DNA of 36,474 bases from Betaproteobacteria bacterium (GCA_027307095.1 DAHUXO010000086.1:1-36474), one strand, 5' to 3'; positions 7,297-16,095 are shown, counted from the stretch's first letter. A program made the numbers and translations. The notes: generated from the letters alone by a model not told the origin.

Positions 7297-8178
7297 ATCG
7301 TCGTCGGGAGGCGCCGCGCCGGAACGCGCGCCGGGGCGCTGCTGCCGGCGCTGTTCGTCATTCTCTGGAGCACCGGGTTCATCGCGGCGCGCTACGGCCT
7401 GCCGTACGCGCCCCCGCTCAAGTTCCTGCTGTTGCGCTTCACGCTGGTTGCGGCGCTGATGGGCGTCGTCGCGCTGGCGAGCGGCGCGACATGGCCGCGC
7501 GACCCGCGGCAGATCGCCCACGCGGCGATCGCGGCGTGGCTCGTGCACGGGGTCTATCTCGGCGGCGTGTTCATGTCGATCGCCGGCGGCATGCCCGCCG
7601 GGACCAGTGCGATGCTCGTCGGACTCCAGCCGATCCTGACGGTATTCCTTGCACGCGTCTGGCTATCCGAGCGTGTTGCCGCGCGCCAGTGGGTGGGACT
7701 CGCGCTGGGGCTCGCCGGCGTCTACCTGGTCGTGCGCCACAAGCTCGGCGCGGGCGCGGACGGCGCGACCCTCGTTCCGATCGTCGCCGCGCTGGTCGGC
7801 ATCAGCGTCGGAACCCTCTACCAGAAGAAGCACGCTTCCCACGTCGACCTGCGGGCCGGGGCCGTGATCCAGTTCACCGCCTGCGCCCTGGTCTACGCCC
7901 CGATCGTCGCTTTCCCCGAGCCGCAGCCGATCGTCTACACGCCGCAGTTCCTGTTTGCGCTCGGCTGGTCGGTGATCGTGCTGTCGGTGGGCGCGATCAG
8001 CCTGCTGTACTGGCTGCTGCGCCACGGCGCGGCCGCCGACGTCGCGCGGCTGTTCTACCTGGTGCCGCCGGTGACCGCGCTGATGGCGTATCTGCTGTTC
8101 GGCGAGCGCCTCGGGGTCGCGGCGTTCGTGGGCATGGGCCTGATCGTGGGCGGCGTCGCGCTCGCGCGCCGCCGTTAG
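7297..8178 (+). CDS. EamA/DMT superfamily transporter
   Basis: This is an inner-membrane exporter with about ten transmembrane helices in two EamA repeats. The first begins LLPALFVILWSTGFIAARYG and ends in the WLSERVAARQWVG/GVYLVV segment; the second ends FGERLGVAAFVGMGLI. The substrate is unknown. No ATG, GTG or TTG occurs in frame before the first helix. The first standard candidate is TTG 7432, which would delete that helix. ATC 7297 lies 1 nt after the ppa stop and 7 nt after a Shine-Dalgarno-like GGAAAGG (7283-7289). CTG 7282 is an alternative. Either a rare start codon is used or a base is misread. The end overlaps the convergent RDD gene by 4 nt. Confidence 0.85.
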   Translation: MVVGRRRAGTRAGALLPALFVILWSTGFIAARYGLPYAPPLKFLLLRFTLVAALMGVVALASGATWPRDPRQIAHAAIAAWLVHGVYLGGVFMSIAGGMPAGTSAMLVGLQPILTVFLARVWLSERVAARQWVGLALGLAGVYLVVRHKLGAGADGATLVPIVAALVGISVGTLYQKKHASHVDLRAGAVIQFTACALVYAPIVAFPEPQPIVYTPQFLFALGWSVIVLSVGAISLLYWLLRHGAAADVARLFYLVPPVTALMAYLLFGERLGVAAFVGMGLIVGGVALARRR

Positions 8179-8729
8179 ACAGCGACGACGCGGGTCCCGG
8201 CGATGCGGTCGTGCAGGAACTGACCGTCGCGATCGAACAGTGCCCAGCAGTAGTTGACCAGCATGAAGGCGAGCGCGTTGCGAGGGTGATCGGTGCCCTG
8301 CAATGCCGCATATCCGGCGAGCGCCATCGCCGGTCCGATCCAGGCTGCGGCGTAGCGCAGCAGCGCCTGCGGCCAGGACAGCGCTCCTCCGTCACGGCTC
8401 TCCAGTCGCAGGCGCCAGGTTTTCTGCGGCAGCGTGCGGCGGCCGTGGCTCCAGCACCATGCGTAGTACAGCGCGGCGCCGCCGACCAGCGCGCAGAACG
8501 TGATTGCCCGAGCGGGCAGCGAGGGGACCGGCAGGTCGTGCTGCGTCGCGCCGGCAGACGGCGAGACGAGCGGCAGCAGCACGAAACCGACGCCGAACGC
8601 CATCGCGATCAGCAGCAGCGCCTCGTAGGCCAGTGCACCGAGGCGCCGCGTCAGCTTCGCGGTCGGTGGGCGGGGCAGGTCCACGTCGACGGCAGCGGTC
8701 CCCGCCCGGGAGATCGACGGGGCAGTCAC
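8175..8729 (-). CDS. RDD family membrane protein
   Basis: This 184-residue protein has the RDD domain: the N-terminal LTRRLGALAYEALLLIAM helix with the conserved Arg, a second helix (ARAITFCALVGGAALYYAW), the WSHGRRTLPQKTWRLRL loop, and the C-terminal NYCWALFDRDGQFLHDRIAGT motif. It is an inner-membrane protein of undefined transport or scaffold function. The GTG start at 8729 overlaps the stop of the upstream DUF3106 gene (GTGA), so translation is coupled. It is the last gene of the sigma factor operon. Confidence 0.88.
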   Translation of the reverse strand: MTAPSISRAGTAAVDVDLPRPPTAKLTRRLGALAYEALLLIAMAFGVGFVLLPLVSPSAGATQHDLPVPSLPARAITFCALVGGAALYYAWCWSHGRRTLPQKTWRLRLESRDGGALSWPQALLRYAAAWIGPAMALAGYAALQGTDHPRNALAFMLVNYCWALFDRDGQFLHDRIAGTRVVAV

Positions 8730-9241
8730 CGGCCGGCCGGGACCGGCGACGGCGGTACGGCGGGCGCCGGGGATGTCGGCGCCTGGGGCACCGCTTTCCG
8801 GGCGGCGCCAGGCTTGGCGGCCGAATTCCTGGCGGCAAGCGCGCGTTTTTGCTCGGGCGACAGGCGCTGGTATTCGCGCCACTTCTCGCGTACTTCGCTC
8901 TTCTTCTCCGGGGGCAGGGACTTGAGCGACTTGTAGCGTGCGCGAGCGGCCTTGCGCTGCTCGGGCGAGAGCTCCGCCCAGGAGCGCATCTGCGCCTGTA
9001 TCCGCTGCTGGGCATCGGGTCGCATCGTCGAATAGCGATGCGCGACCCCCAGCCATTGCTGCTTTTGTGCGGTGTCGAGCCTGTTCCAGTCGGATGCGAG
9101 CGGAGCGAGAACCTGCCGGTCGTGCGCGCTGAGCTCGTTCCAGGAGGGGGACTTGAGGGTGATCTGGGCCTGGGCGACCGAGGCTGCAAGCAGCAGCGCG
9201 GCGGCCGCCGCAATCAGCGTTCGAATGATGTCTTGAGCCAA
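8726..9241 (-). CDS. DUF3106 family periplasmic protein
   Basis: The TTG start at 9241 lies inside the end of the DUF3619 gene, with GGGGA about 10 nt upstream, and gives 171 residues. A signal peptide (RTLIAAAAALLLAASVAQA) is followed by the DUF3106 region, which contains repeated helical motifs of the type LSPEQRxxARxRY (RSWAELSPEQRKAARARY, REYQRLSPEQKRALAA). The tail is Pro/Ala-rich. The motif resembles the LTxxQR repeats of periplasmic stress sensors such as CpxP/Spy, though that is only an analogy. The position between DUF3619 and RDD genes in a sigma operon suggests envelope homeostasis. Confidence 0.85.
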   Translation of the reverse strand: MAQDIIRTLIAAAAALLLAASVAQAQITLKSPSWNELSAHDRQVLAPLASDWNRLDTAQKQQWLGVAHRYSTMRPDAQQRIQAQMRSWAELSPEQRKAARARYKSLKSLPPEKKSEVREKWREYQRLSPEQKRALAARNSAAKPGAARKAVPQAPTSPAPAVPPSPVPAGR

Positions 9242-9615
9242 TTCTGGAATCCCCGATCCAGATAGGCATCGATGGGCAGGTCGGAGGCGAGAAGCTGCGT
9301 GTCGATTTCCGCGAATTCCCGGACCTGCTGCACCGCGTGCCATTGCTGCCATCCAAAACCGATCCCGCCGAGCAGCAGGGCCACCGCGAGCCACCGGGCC
9401 GCCACACCCCAGCCCGAATGCCGGCCTCCGGAGACCGGGCCGCCGATTCCCGCCAGCGCGAGCTCGCCGGCGTCGACCGGCCGGACCGCGGTCCCGGCGA
9501 GGGCGCGCGCCCACGCCTGCTGGAGCCTGTAGACCATCCCCGGCTTCATCTGCGCGGCGCCACGATCGAGGTGGCGGATCAGCTTCCTGGCGAATTCGGC
9601 GTCACGGTCGGTCAT
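9214..9615 (-). CDS. DUF3619 family membrane protein, possible anti-sigma factor
   Basis: This 133-residue protein has a soluble helical N-terminus (MTDRDAEFARKLIRHLDRGA), a single transmembrane helix (AARWLAVALLLGGIGFGW), and a C-terminal segment ending in the acidic TQLLASDLPIDAYLDRGF motif typical of DUF3619. ATG 9615 overlaps the sigma factor stop (ATGA). The layout, a sigma factor followed by a small single-pass protein with a cytoplasmic helical domain, is that of sigma/anti-sigma pairs. The function is inferred from this context only. Confidence 0.85.
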   Translation of the reverse strand: MTDRDAEFARKLIRHLDRGAAQMKPGMVYRLQQAWARALAGTAVRPVDAGELALAGIGGPVSGGRHSGWGVAARWLAVALLLGGIGFGWQQWHAVQQVREFAEIDTQLLASDLPIDAYLDRGFQNWLKTSFER

Positions 9616-10235
9616 GGGGTCACTCCTCTGGCCTTCAGCATTTCGGCCAAGGCGCGGACCGCCCGGGAGCAGTGGGTCTTCACGCTGCCCTCGGAACAGC
9701 CCATCGCCGCCGCGGTCTCCGCGACGTCGAACTCCTCCCAGTAACGCAACAGGAACGCCTCGCGTTGACGTGCCGGCAGCCTGGAAAGCGCCTGTTCGAT
9801 CACCGCCACCGTTTGCGCTTGCTCCGCGATTCCGGCGGGATCGGCCACGGCGTTCGAATCCGATTTCGCCTGCAAAGTTTCCAGCGGATCGTAATCTTCG
9901 TCTTTTTCGTCCTTGTTCCCGAAGGCCGAGAGCAGGGTCGTCCACGCCGAGCGCACTTTCTGCCGGCGGAAATGGTCGTGGATCGTGTTCTGCAGGATGC
10001 GCTGGAACAGCATCGGGAGCTCGGCGGCCGGCTTGTTCGAATAATTCTCCGTCAGCTTGAGCATCGCGTCCTGGACGATGTCGAGTGCCGCATCCTCGTC
10101 GCGGACGGCGAACATCGCCTGCTTGAACGCGCGGCGCTCGATTCCCGCCAGAAAACTCGAAATTTCCGCTTGGGCAGCCAGTTGATGGAGTCCGTCGAGG
10201 GGCGCGGCGATTATAAGGCCCGGCCGCGTCGTCAC
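9612..10235 (-). CDS. RpoE-like (ECF) RNA polymerase sigma factor
   Basis: Region 2 is visible in ERRAFKQAMFAVRDEDAAL, DIVQDAMLKL and LPMLFQRILQNTIHDHFRRQ. A variable acidic linker (NKDEKDEDYDPLETLQAK) follows, then region 4 with LPARQREAFLLRYWEEF and the helix-turn-helix AETAAAMGCSEGSVKTHCSR. It probably directs transcription of envelope functions, with the downstream membrane protein as modulator. The start is unclear. GTG 10235 is the nearest standard codon upstream of region 2, but a TATAAT box lies inside that extension. If that promoter is real, translation must begin at a non-standard codon such as CTG 10181. ATG further down would remove the start of region 2. Confidence 0.85.
   Translation of the reverse strand: MTTRPGLIIAAPLDGLHQLAAQAEISSFLAGIERRAFKQAMFAVRDEDAALDIVQDAMLKLTENYSNKPAAELPMLFQRILQNTIHDHFRRQKVRSAWTTLLSAFGNKDEKDEDYDPLETLQAKSDSNAVADPAGIAEQAQTVAVIEQALSRLPARQREAFLLRYWEEFDVAETAAAMGCSEGSVKTHCSRAVRALAEMLKARGVTP
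10210..10215 (-). promoter_or_regulatory. TATAAT -10 element for the sigma factor operon
   Basis: The minus strand reads TTATAATCG here, about 30 nt before the first region 2 codons. No convincing -35 is seen. Transcription from it would start near 10203, downstream of the GTG used for the CDS. Confidence 0.4.
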
Positions 10236-10282
10236 CGGGCGCCGCTCGGGTCCCGCGATGCTGCGGCGTAGCAATCCGGCCC

Positions 10283-10312
10283 TTGACCCGCGCGGGCGTT
10301 TGCCGGTAGTCT
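10283..10312 (+). promoter_or_regulatory. Sigma-70 type promoter of the ilvBHC operon
   Basis: TTGACC (10283-10288) and TAGTCT (10307-10312) are separated by 18 nt. The predicted start is near 10319, leaving a leader of about 235 nt before ilvB. Confidence 0.5.
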
Positions 10313-10553
10313 GTCGGTTCCGGGCCGCGAGGCCCGGATGCTGTATTGCAGCAAAGGCCGCAGATGCTCCCTCCGCGACGCCACAAGCGTCAACGAGGCT
10401 CCCAGGAGCGCGGCCGCTGTAGCCCCATCGCGGCTTTCTACCCGATCGAGCCTTGGCGGGCGCGCGCTCCACGCGAGTGCGACCGGCAGTCCTGACCCGA
10501 CGCTCACGCCGCCGGCGGCGCGAGCGATCACTTACCGGCACGAGGCGGCAATC
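10313..10553 (+). promoter_or_regulatory. ilvB 5' leader with a perfect hairpin at its start
   Basis: A 7-bp perfect stem with a 4-nt loop (CCGGGCC gcga GGCCCGG, 10320-10337) sits at the predicted 5' end. An ATG at 10338 opens a frame that runs into ilvB, but its 72 codons match no acetolactate synthase N-terminus. I see no run of Ile, Val or Leu codons, so classical attenuation is not supported here. The rest shows no recognisable gene. Confidence 0.4.
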
Positions 10554-12260
10554 ATGCAATTGACGGGTGCGGAAATCCTGATCCGCTGTCTGCAGGAGGA
10601 AGGCGTCGACTACGTCTTCGGATACCCTGGCGGCGCGGTCCTCAACATCTACGACGAGCTGTTCAAGCAGAACAAGGTCAAGCACGTCCTGGTCCGGCAC
10701 GAGCAGGGCGCCCTGCACGCCGCGGACGGCTACTCGCGTTCGTCGCAGAAGGTCGGCGTCGCACTGGTGACCTCCGGGCCCGGCGTCACCAATGCGGTCA
10801 CCGGCATCGCGACTGCGTACATGGATTCGATCCCGATGGTCGTGATCACCGGCCAGGTGCCGACCAACGCCATCGGCCAGGACGCGTTCCAGGAATGCGA
10901 CACCGTCGGCATCACCCGACCCTGCGTCAAGCACAATTTCCTGGTCAAGGACGTCCGCGACCTCGCGGTCACGGTCAAGAAGGCGTTCTATCTCGCGACG
11001 ACCGGGCGCCCGGGCCCCGTGCTGGTGGACATCCCCAAGGACGTATCGCAGGCGCTCGCCGAGTACAGCTATCCGAAGACGGTCACGCTGCGCTCCTACA
11101 ACCCGGTGACCAAGGGACATGCCGGCCAGATCAAGAAGGCCGTGCAACTGCTGCTCGAAGCGAAGCGGCCGATGGTCTACACGGGCGGCGGCGTCGTGCT
11201 GAACGATGCGGCCGAGTCGCTGACGCGGCTGGTCCGTCTGCTCGGCTTCCCCTGCACCAACACGCTGATGGGCCTGGGAGGCTTCCCCGCTACGGATCCG
11301 CAGTTCACCGGCATGCTCGGGATGCACGGGACCTACGAATCGAACATGGCGATGCAGAATTGCGACGTCCTGCTCGCCGTCGGGGCACGCTTCGACGATC
11401 GCGTCATCGGCAATCCCGCGCATTTCTATCGCGCCGACCGCAAGATCATCCACATCGACATCGACCCCTCGTCGATCTCGAAGCGCGTCAAGGTCGACGT
11501 CCCGATCGTCGGCTACGTTCGCGACGTGCTCGACGAGATGGTCAAGATCGTCGAATCGTCGCCGGCGCGGCCCGACGCAGCGCCGCTCAAGTCGTGGTGG
11601 GCACAGATCAAGGAATGGCAGCGCAAGGACTGCCTGCGCTACGACCGCGACAGCAAGCTGATCAAGCCGCAGTTGGTCGTCGAGAAGCTCTACGAGATCA
11701 CCGGCGGCGACGCATTCATCACGTCGGACGTGGGCCAGCACCAGATGTGGGCGGCGCAGTACTACAAGTTCGACAAGCCGCGGCGCTGGATCAACTCGGG
11801 CGGCCTCGGCACGATGGGTTTCGGCCTTCCTGCGGCGATGGGCGTCCAGCTCGCCAATCCGCACGCGCCCGTCGTCTGCGTGACGGGCGAGGCGTCGATC
11901 CAGATGTGCATCCAGGAGCTCTCGACCTGCAAGCAGTACCACCTGCCGATCAAGGTCGTGAACCTGAACAACCGCTACATGGGAATGGTGCGGCAATGGC
12001 AGGAGTTCTTTTACGGGAACCGCTACGCCGAGTCCTACATGGATGCGCTCCCCGACTTCGTGAAGCTCGCTGAGGCCTACGGCCACGTGGGGATGAAGAT
12101 CGAAAAGCCGGGCGACGTCGAAGGCGCCCTGCGCGAAGCTTTCGCGCAGAAGGAACGCCTGGTGTTCCTCGACTTCATCACCGACCAGACCGAGAACGTG
12201 TTCCCGATGGTGCCGGGGGGCAAGGGGCTCACCGAAATGATCCTGGCGGAGGAATTATGA
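10554..12260 (+). CDS. ilvB: Acetolactate synthase large subunit
   Basis: It condenses two pyruvates, or pyruvate and 2-oxobutyrate, in valine, leucine and isoleucine synthesis. From ATG 10554 (purine-rich GAGGCGG just upstream) the protein has 568 residues and starts directly with the family sequence MQLTGAEILIRCLQEEGVDY. The activating Glu50 lies in VRHEQGALHAADGYSR, followed by TSGPGVTN. The C-terminal domain has NLNNRYMGMVRQWQEFF. The usual GDG of the ThDP motif reads GEA (VTGEASIQMCIQEL), a form I also associate with Burkholderiales homologues. ilvH and ilvC follow on the same strand. Confidence 0.95.
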   Translation: MQLTGAEILIRCLQEEGVDYVFGYPGGAVLNIYDELFKQNKVKHVLVRHEQGALHAADGYSRSSQKVGVALVTSGPGVTNAVTGIATAYMDSIPMVVITGQVPTNAIGQDAFQECDTVGITRPCVKHNFLVKDVRDLAVTVKKAFYLATTGRPGPVLVDIPKDVSQALAEYSYPKTVTLRSYNPVTKGHAGQIKKAVQLLLEAKRPMVYTGGGVVLNDAAESLTRLVRLLGFPCTNTLMGLGGFPATDPQFTGMLGMHGTYESNMAMQNCDVLLAVGARFDDRVIGNPAHFYRADRKIIHIDIDPSSISKRVKVDVPIVGYVRDVLDEMVKIVESSPARPDAAPLKSWWAQIKEWQRKDCLRYDRDSKLIKPQLVVEKLYEITGGDAFITSDVGQHQMWAAQYYKFDKPRRWINSGGLGTMGFGLPAAMGVQLANPHAPVVCVTGEASIQMCIQELSTCKQYHLPIKVVNLNNRYMGMVRQWQEFFYGNRYAESYMDALPDFVKLAEAYGHVGMKIEKPGDVEGALREAFAQKERLVFLDFITDQTENVFPMVPGGKGLTEMILAEEL

Positions 12261-12282
12261 CCGCGTGTGCAAAGCTGCTGCG

Positions 12283-12400
12283 CGGGCCGTCTGCGTCGTT
12301 GGTTCCTCGCTCGGCGCTCGCTGTACCTCCGGAGTACTATCTCGCGCCTCGCTGCGGGCCGCCTAGCATCCGGCCCTGCTCGCGACGCTTTTCATCACGC
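12283..12400. repeat. Intergenic interspersed-repeat-like element between ilvB and ilvH
   Basis: The 157-nt gap between ilvB and ilvH is unusually long for coupled subunits. It is filled by a structured, CG/CTCG-rich sequence containing the near-palindrome GTACCTCCGGAGTAC (12323-12337) and imperfect complementary arms (GGCCGTCTGCG and CGCTGCGGGCC). It codes for nothing recognisable. It resembles intergenic repeat families seen in betaproteobacterial genomes; copy number was not tested. Confidence 0.45.
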
Positions 12401-12417
12401 GGCCGAGCGATGTCGAT

Positions 12418-12909
12418 ATGAGGCACATCCTCTCCATCCTTGTCGAGAACGAGGCGGGCGCGCTGTCGCGGATCTCGGGGCTGTTTTCGGCGCGCGGCTA
12501 CAACATCGAGTCGCTGACGGTCGCGCCGACCGAGGACCCGACGATGTCGCGGATGACCATCGTCACCAGCGGCTCCGACGACGTCGTCGAGCAGATCACC
12601 AAGCAGCTGAACAAGCTGGTCGAGGTCGTCAAGGTGGTCGACCTGACCGAGGGCAACCACATCGAGCGTGAGCTGATGCTGGTCAAGGTCCGGGCCGCCG
12701 GCAAGGATCGCGACGAGATGAAGCGCCTCGCGGACATCTTCCGCGGGCGGATCCTCGACGTCACCGACAAGAGCTACACCATCGAGCTGACCGGAACGGG
12801 TTCGAAGCTCGACGCATTCCTGCAGGCGATCGAGCCGGGAGTGATACTGGAAACCGTCCGCACCGGGGCATCGGGGATCGGGCGCGGCGAGCGGATATTG
12901 CGGATCTGA
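12418..12909 (+). CDS. ilvH: Acetolactate synthase small regulatory subunit
   Basis: This 163-residue regulatory partner of IlvB confers valine feedback inhibition. The N-terminal ACT domain is clear (MRHILSILVENEAGALSRIS, FSARGYNIESLTVAPTED), and the C-terminal domain follows (ERELMLVKVRA, FRGRILDVTDKSYTIELTG, GVILETVRTGASGIGRGE). The length is normal. The start is the only ATG that fits the ACT domain. It has no strong Shine-Dalgarno sequence, and the preceding repeat-like element may affect expression relative to ilvB. Confidence 0.95.
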   Translation: MRHILSILVENEAGALSRISGLFSARGYNIESLTVAPTEDPTMSRMTIVTSGSDDVVEQITKQLNKLVEVVKVVDLTEGNHIERELMLVKVRAAGKDRDEMKRLADIFRGRILDVTDKSYTIELTGTGSKLDAFLQAIEPGVILETVRTGASGIGRGERILRI

Positions 12910-12924
12910 AGCAACAGCCCCTGA

Positions 12925-14072
<1,148 letters not shown>

Positions 14073-14077
14073 GACGG

Positions 14078-14083
14078 TATACT
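14078..14083 (+). promoter_or_regulatory. Candidate -10 element (TATACT) for the 14115-psd-pssA genes
   Basis: TATACT lies 31 nt before the next ATG, in a short intergenic gap after the ilvC hairpins. The region where a -35 would be is inside the GC hairpin and has no match. Confidence 0.3.
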
Positions 14084-14114
14084 TGACCCGTCGGCCTGCA
14101 TCGGGGAGGGCGCC

Positions 14115-14399
14115 ATGGCGTTCCCGCATCGTCAGAAGGGGTGGCTGGGTCTGATCGGCCTCGTGCTCGCCCTCGTCATCGTCGCCTTCATGGCGCGCAC
14201 GCTCCTGAAGGAATATGGCCTGCTCGGCGGGGCCCCGGAGGCCCAGGCGAAGCACGCGAAGGCGTCGGGCAACGAGGCCGAGGACGCAGCATCGGTGACG
14301 CCGCGCGACGCGATGGCGCGCGCCCGCGCGCTGCAGGCGCAGGTCCGTCAGGACGCGATCGACCAAGAGAAGCGCATCGACGCCGCCATCCCGAAGTGA
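14115..14399 (+). CDS. Small single-pass membrane protein of unknown function
   Basis: This 94-residue protein has one N-terminal transmembrane helix ([19 protein letters not shown]) and a hydrophilic Ala/Lys/Glu-rich helical tail with [20 protein letters not shown], probably coiled coil in the periplasm. I recognise no family. The stop overlaps the psd start (GTGA), so it is coupled to phospholipid synthesis. The upstream GGGGAGGGCGCC gives a good ribosome site. Confidence 0.75.
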   Translation: MAFPHRQKGWLGLIGLVLALVIVAFMARTLLKEYGLLGGAPEAQAKHAKASGNEAEDAASVTPRDAMARARALQAQVRQDAIDQEKRIDAAIPK

Positions 14400-15070
14400 C
14401 GCCGGAATCGCCCGAGACCTTGGCAGCCTACCCGCATCCGATCATCGCCCGCGAGGGCTGGCCTTTTCTGCTCGTCGCCCTCGCCGTCGCCGTTGCGCTG
14501 TCGATCGCGTCGTGGTGGCTGCCGGCGGTGCTGGCGTGGATCGCCTTCGTCTTCATCCTGCAGTTCTTCCGCGATCCTCCGCGCGAGATTCCATCCCAGG
14601 CCGATGCGGTGCTGTCGGCCGCCGACGGGCGCGTGGTCAGCGTCGGCATCGCGCGCGACCCATGGCTCGAGCGCGAGGCATTGAAGATCAGTGTCTTCAT
14701 GAACGTGTTCAACGTGCACTCGAACCGCAGTCCCGTCGACGCCGAGGTGCGGCAGACCTGGTACCACAGCGGAAATTTCGTGAATGCCGCCCTCGACAAG
14801 GCGTCGCTGGAGAACGAGCGCAGCGCACTGCACCTCGTGACCTCGACCGGCGTCGAGGTCACCTGCGTGCAGATCGCCGGCCTCGTTGCGCGGCGCATCC
14901 TCTGCTACGCGAAGCGCGGCGACCGTCTCGCCCGTGGCCAGCGCTACGGGTTCATACGCTTTGGCTCGCGGGTCGACCTGTACCTGCCGCGCGACGCCAT
15001 CCCCCGCACCCGCGTCGGCGACAAGGTCCACGCGACCGAGTCGATCGTCGCGCAGCTGCGCCGGGCCTGA
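14396..15070 (+). CDS. psd: Phosphatidylserine decarboxylase proenzyme (short form)
   Basis: It makes phosphatidylethanolamine from phosphatidylserine at the inner membrane. From GTG 14396 the 224-residue protein has two N-terminal membrane segments ([20 protein letters not shown] and the next helix). The short-form signature follows: [27 protein letters not shown] and ENERSALHL. The self-cleavage site is Gly190/Ser191 in [12 protein letters not shown], where the serine becomes the pyruvoyl group. Its overlap with the preceding small gene and immediate linkage to pssA fit co-expression of both steps of phosphatidylethanolamine synthesis. Confidence 0.95.
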   Translation: MTPESPETLAAYPHPIIAREGWPFLLVALAVAVALSIASWWLPAVLAWIAFVFILQFFRDPPREIPSQADAVLSAADGRVVSVGIARDPWLEREALKISVFMNVFNVHSNRSPVDAEVRQTWYHSGNFVNAALDKASLENERSALHLVTSTGVEVTCVQIAGLVARRILCYAKRGDRLARGQRYGFIRFGSRVDLYLPRDAIPRTRVGDKVHATESIVAQLRRA

Positions 15071-15071
15071 C

Positions 15072-15845
15072 ATGCACGACGACTACCTGCACGAGCGCGT
15101 TGTCCTCAAGAACCGCGTAAGGCGGCGCGGAATCTACCTGCTGCCGAACCTCTTCACCGCTGCGGCACTGTTCGCCGGCTTCTACGCGATCGTGCAGGCG
15201 ATGAACGTCAACTACGAGAACGCGGCGGTCGCGATCTTCGTCGCGATGGTGCTCGACGGCCTCGATGGCCGGGTTGCGCGGATGACGCGCACGCAGAGCG
15301 CGTTCGGCGCCGAGTTCGACAGCCTCGCCGACATGGTGAGCTTCGGCGCGGCCCCCGCGCTGGTGATGTACGAATGGGCGCTGCGCGACCTGGGCAAGCT
15401 CGGCTGGGTCGCCGCGTTCGTCTATGTCGCAGGCGCCGCGCTGCGGCTCGCTCGCTTCAACACCCTGCTCGAGGTCGCCGACAAGCGTTGGTTCCAGGGC
15501 CTGCCGAGCCCGTCGGCGGCCGCGGTGGTCGCGGGGCTGGTCTGGGTCGTCGACGACCTGGGCTACGACCCCGACGCGCTGCGCTGGGTCGCGTTCGCGA
15601 CGACGCTGTTCGCCGGGCTGACCATGGTCAGCAATCTCCGCTACTACAGCTTCAAGACGATCAACCTGAAGAAGAGCGTCTCGTTCGTGGTGCTGCTCCT
15701 GATCGTGCTGCTGCTGGCACTGTTGATGTACCAGCCCCCGCTGGTGCTGTTCGCGAGCTTCGTCGCCTACGCGATTTCCGGCTACGTGGTCTCGGCGTGG
15801 CACGCGTTGCGGGAGCGGCGCGCGCGGGCCGGCGGGCCCCGCTGA
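15072..15845 (+). CDS. pssA: CDP-diacylglycerol-serine O-phosphatidyltransferase
   Basis: It makes phosphatidylserine, the substrate of Psd, in the inner membrane. The 257-residue protein carries the complete CDP-alcohol phosphotransferase motif: D62xxDG(66)xxAR(70), then G79xxxD83xxxD87 (AFGAEFDSLADMVSFG). It has several transmembrane helices, including a C-terminal Leu/Val-rich one (SFVVLLLIVLLLALLMY). It starts 1 nt after the psd stop. The psd-pssA order after ilvC is typical of betaproteobacteria. Confidence 0.96.
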   Translation: MHDDYLHERVVLKNRVRRRGIYLLPNLFTAAALFAGFYAIVQAMNVNYENAAVAIFVAMVLDGLDGRVARMTRTQSAFGAEFDSLADMVSFGAAPALVMYEWALRDLGKLGWVAAFVYVAGAALRLARFNTLLEVADKRWFQGLPSPSAAAVVAGLVWVVDDLGYDPDALRWVAFATTLFAGLTMVSNLRYYSFKTINLKKSVSFVVLLLIVLLLALLMYQPPLVLFASFVAYAISGYVVSAWHALRERRARAGGPR

Positions 15846-15865
15846 CCGCGGTCCGCTCTGGGCAC

Positions 15866-15894
15866 TTGCGCGGGGGGGCGGTTTCGTTTAGGCT
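15866..15894 (+). promoter_or_regulatory. Promoter for the leucine leader and leuA genes
   Basis: TTGCGC (15866-15871) and TAGGCT (15889-15894) are 17 nt apart. The predicted start is at or next to 15901, which is the first base of the leader peptide ATG, so the leader may be leaderless. Confidence 0.5.
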
Positions 15895-15900
15895 GGCACG

Positions 15901-16017
15901 ATGATGAGCAGCGTCTTTTCCTCCACGGCCCCCTTCACGGCAATCGGCATCCGGACCCTCGCGTCCGCGCCCCTGCTGGCCGGTCTGCTGCTTCTGCTGC
16001 GCCCCGCGCGCAGATAA
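15901..16017 (+). CDS. leuL: Leucine-rich leader peptide (attenuator) upstream of leuA
   Basis: A 38-codon frame begins with tandem ATGs (ATGATG) and ends TAA. Its second half is PLLAGLLLLLRPARR: seven leucines in nine codons (CTG CTG GCC GGT CTG CTG CTT CTG CTG). It ends about 80 nt before a 2-isopropylmalate synthase start and is followed by a GC-rich hairpin at 16056-16070. This is the architecture of ribosome-mediated attenuation: leucine shortage would stall ribosomes at the leucine run. The frame matches no conserved protein. Confidence rests on codon content and position. Confidence 0.75.
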   Translation: MMSSVFSSTAPFTAIGIRTLASAPLLAGLLLLLRPARR

Positions 16018-16055
16018 ATCCCCCACCCCTCGCTCAGAGCAGTGCCCGCGCCGTC

Positions 16056-16070
16056 CCGCCCCCGGGGCGG
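16056..16070 (+). terminator. Attenuator-like hairpin between leader peptide and leuA
   Basis: CCGCCCC C GGGGCGG is a strong short stem, followed by TCATCATCGTTCATC rather than a pure T run. It may act as the terminator arm of the leucine attenuator. An alternative pairing partner for the leucine-codon region was not resolved by eye. Confidence 0.4.
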
Positions 16071-16095
16071 TCATCATCGTTCATCGTCGACGGGA

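Noticed and set aside
10313-10553. Ile/Val/Leu attenuator peptide upstream of ilvB
   Set aside because: Short frames after the promoter have no runs of branched-chain codons; the frame from 10338 simply enters ilvB.
9612-12086. An 824-codon minus-strand frame opposite ilvB
   Set aside because: Only its last 200 codons are real (the sigma factor). The rest is low-complexity His/Arg/Asp-rich translation complementary to ilvB, a usual shadow in GC-rich DNA.
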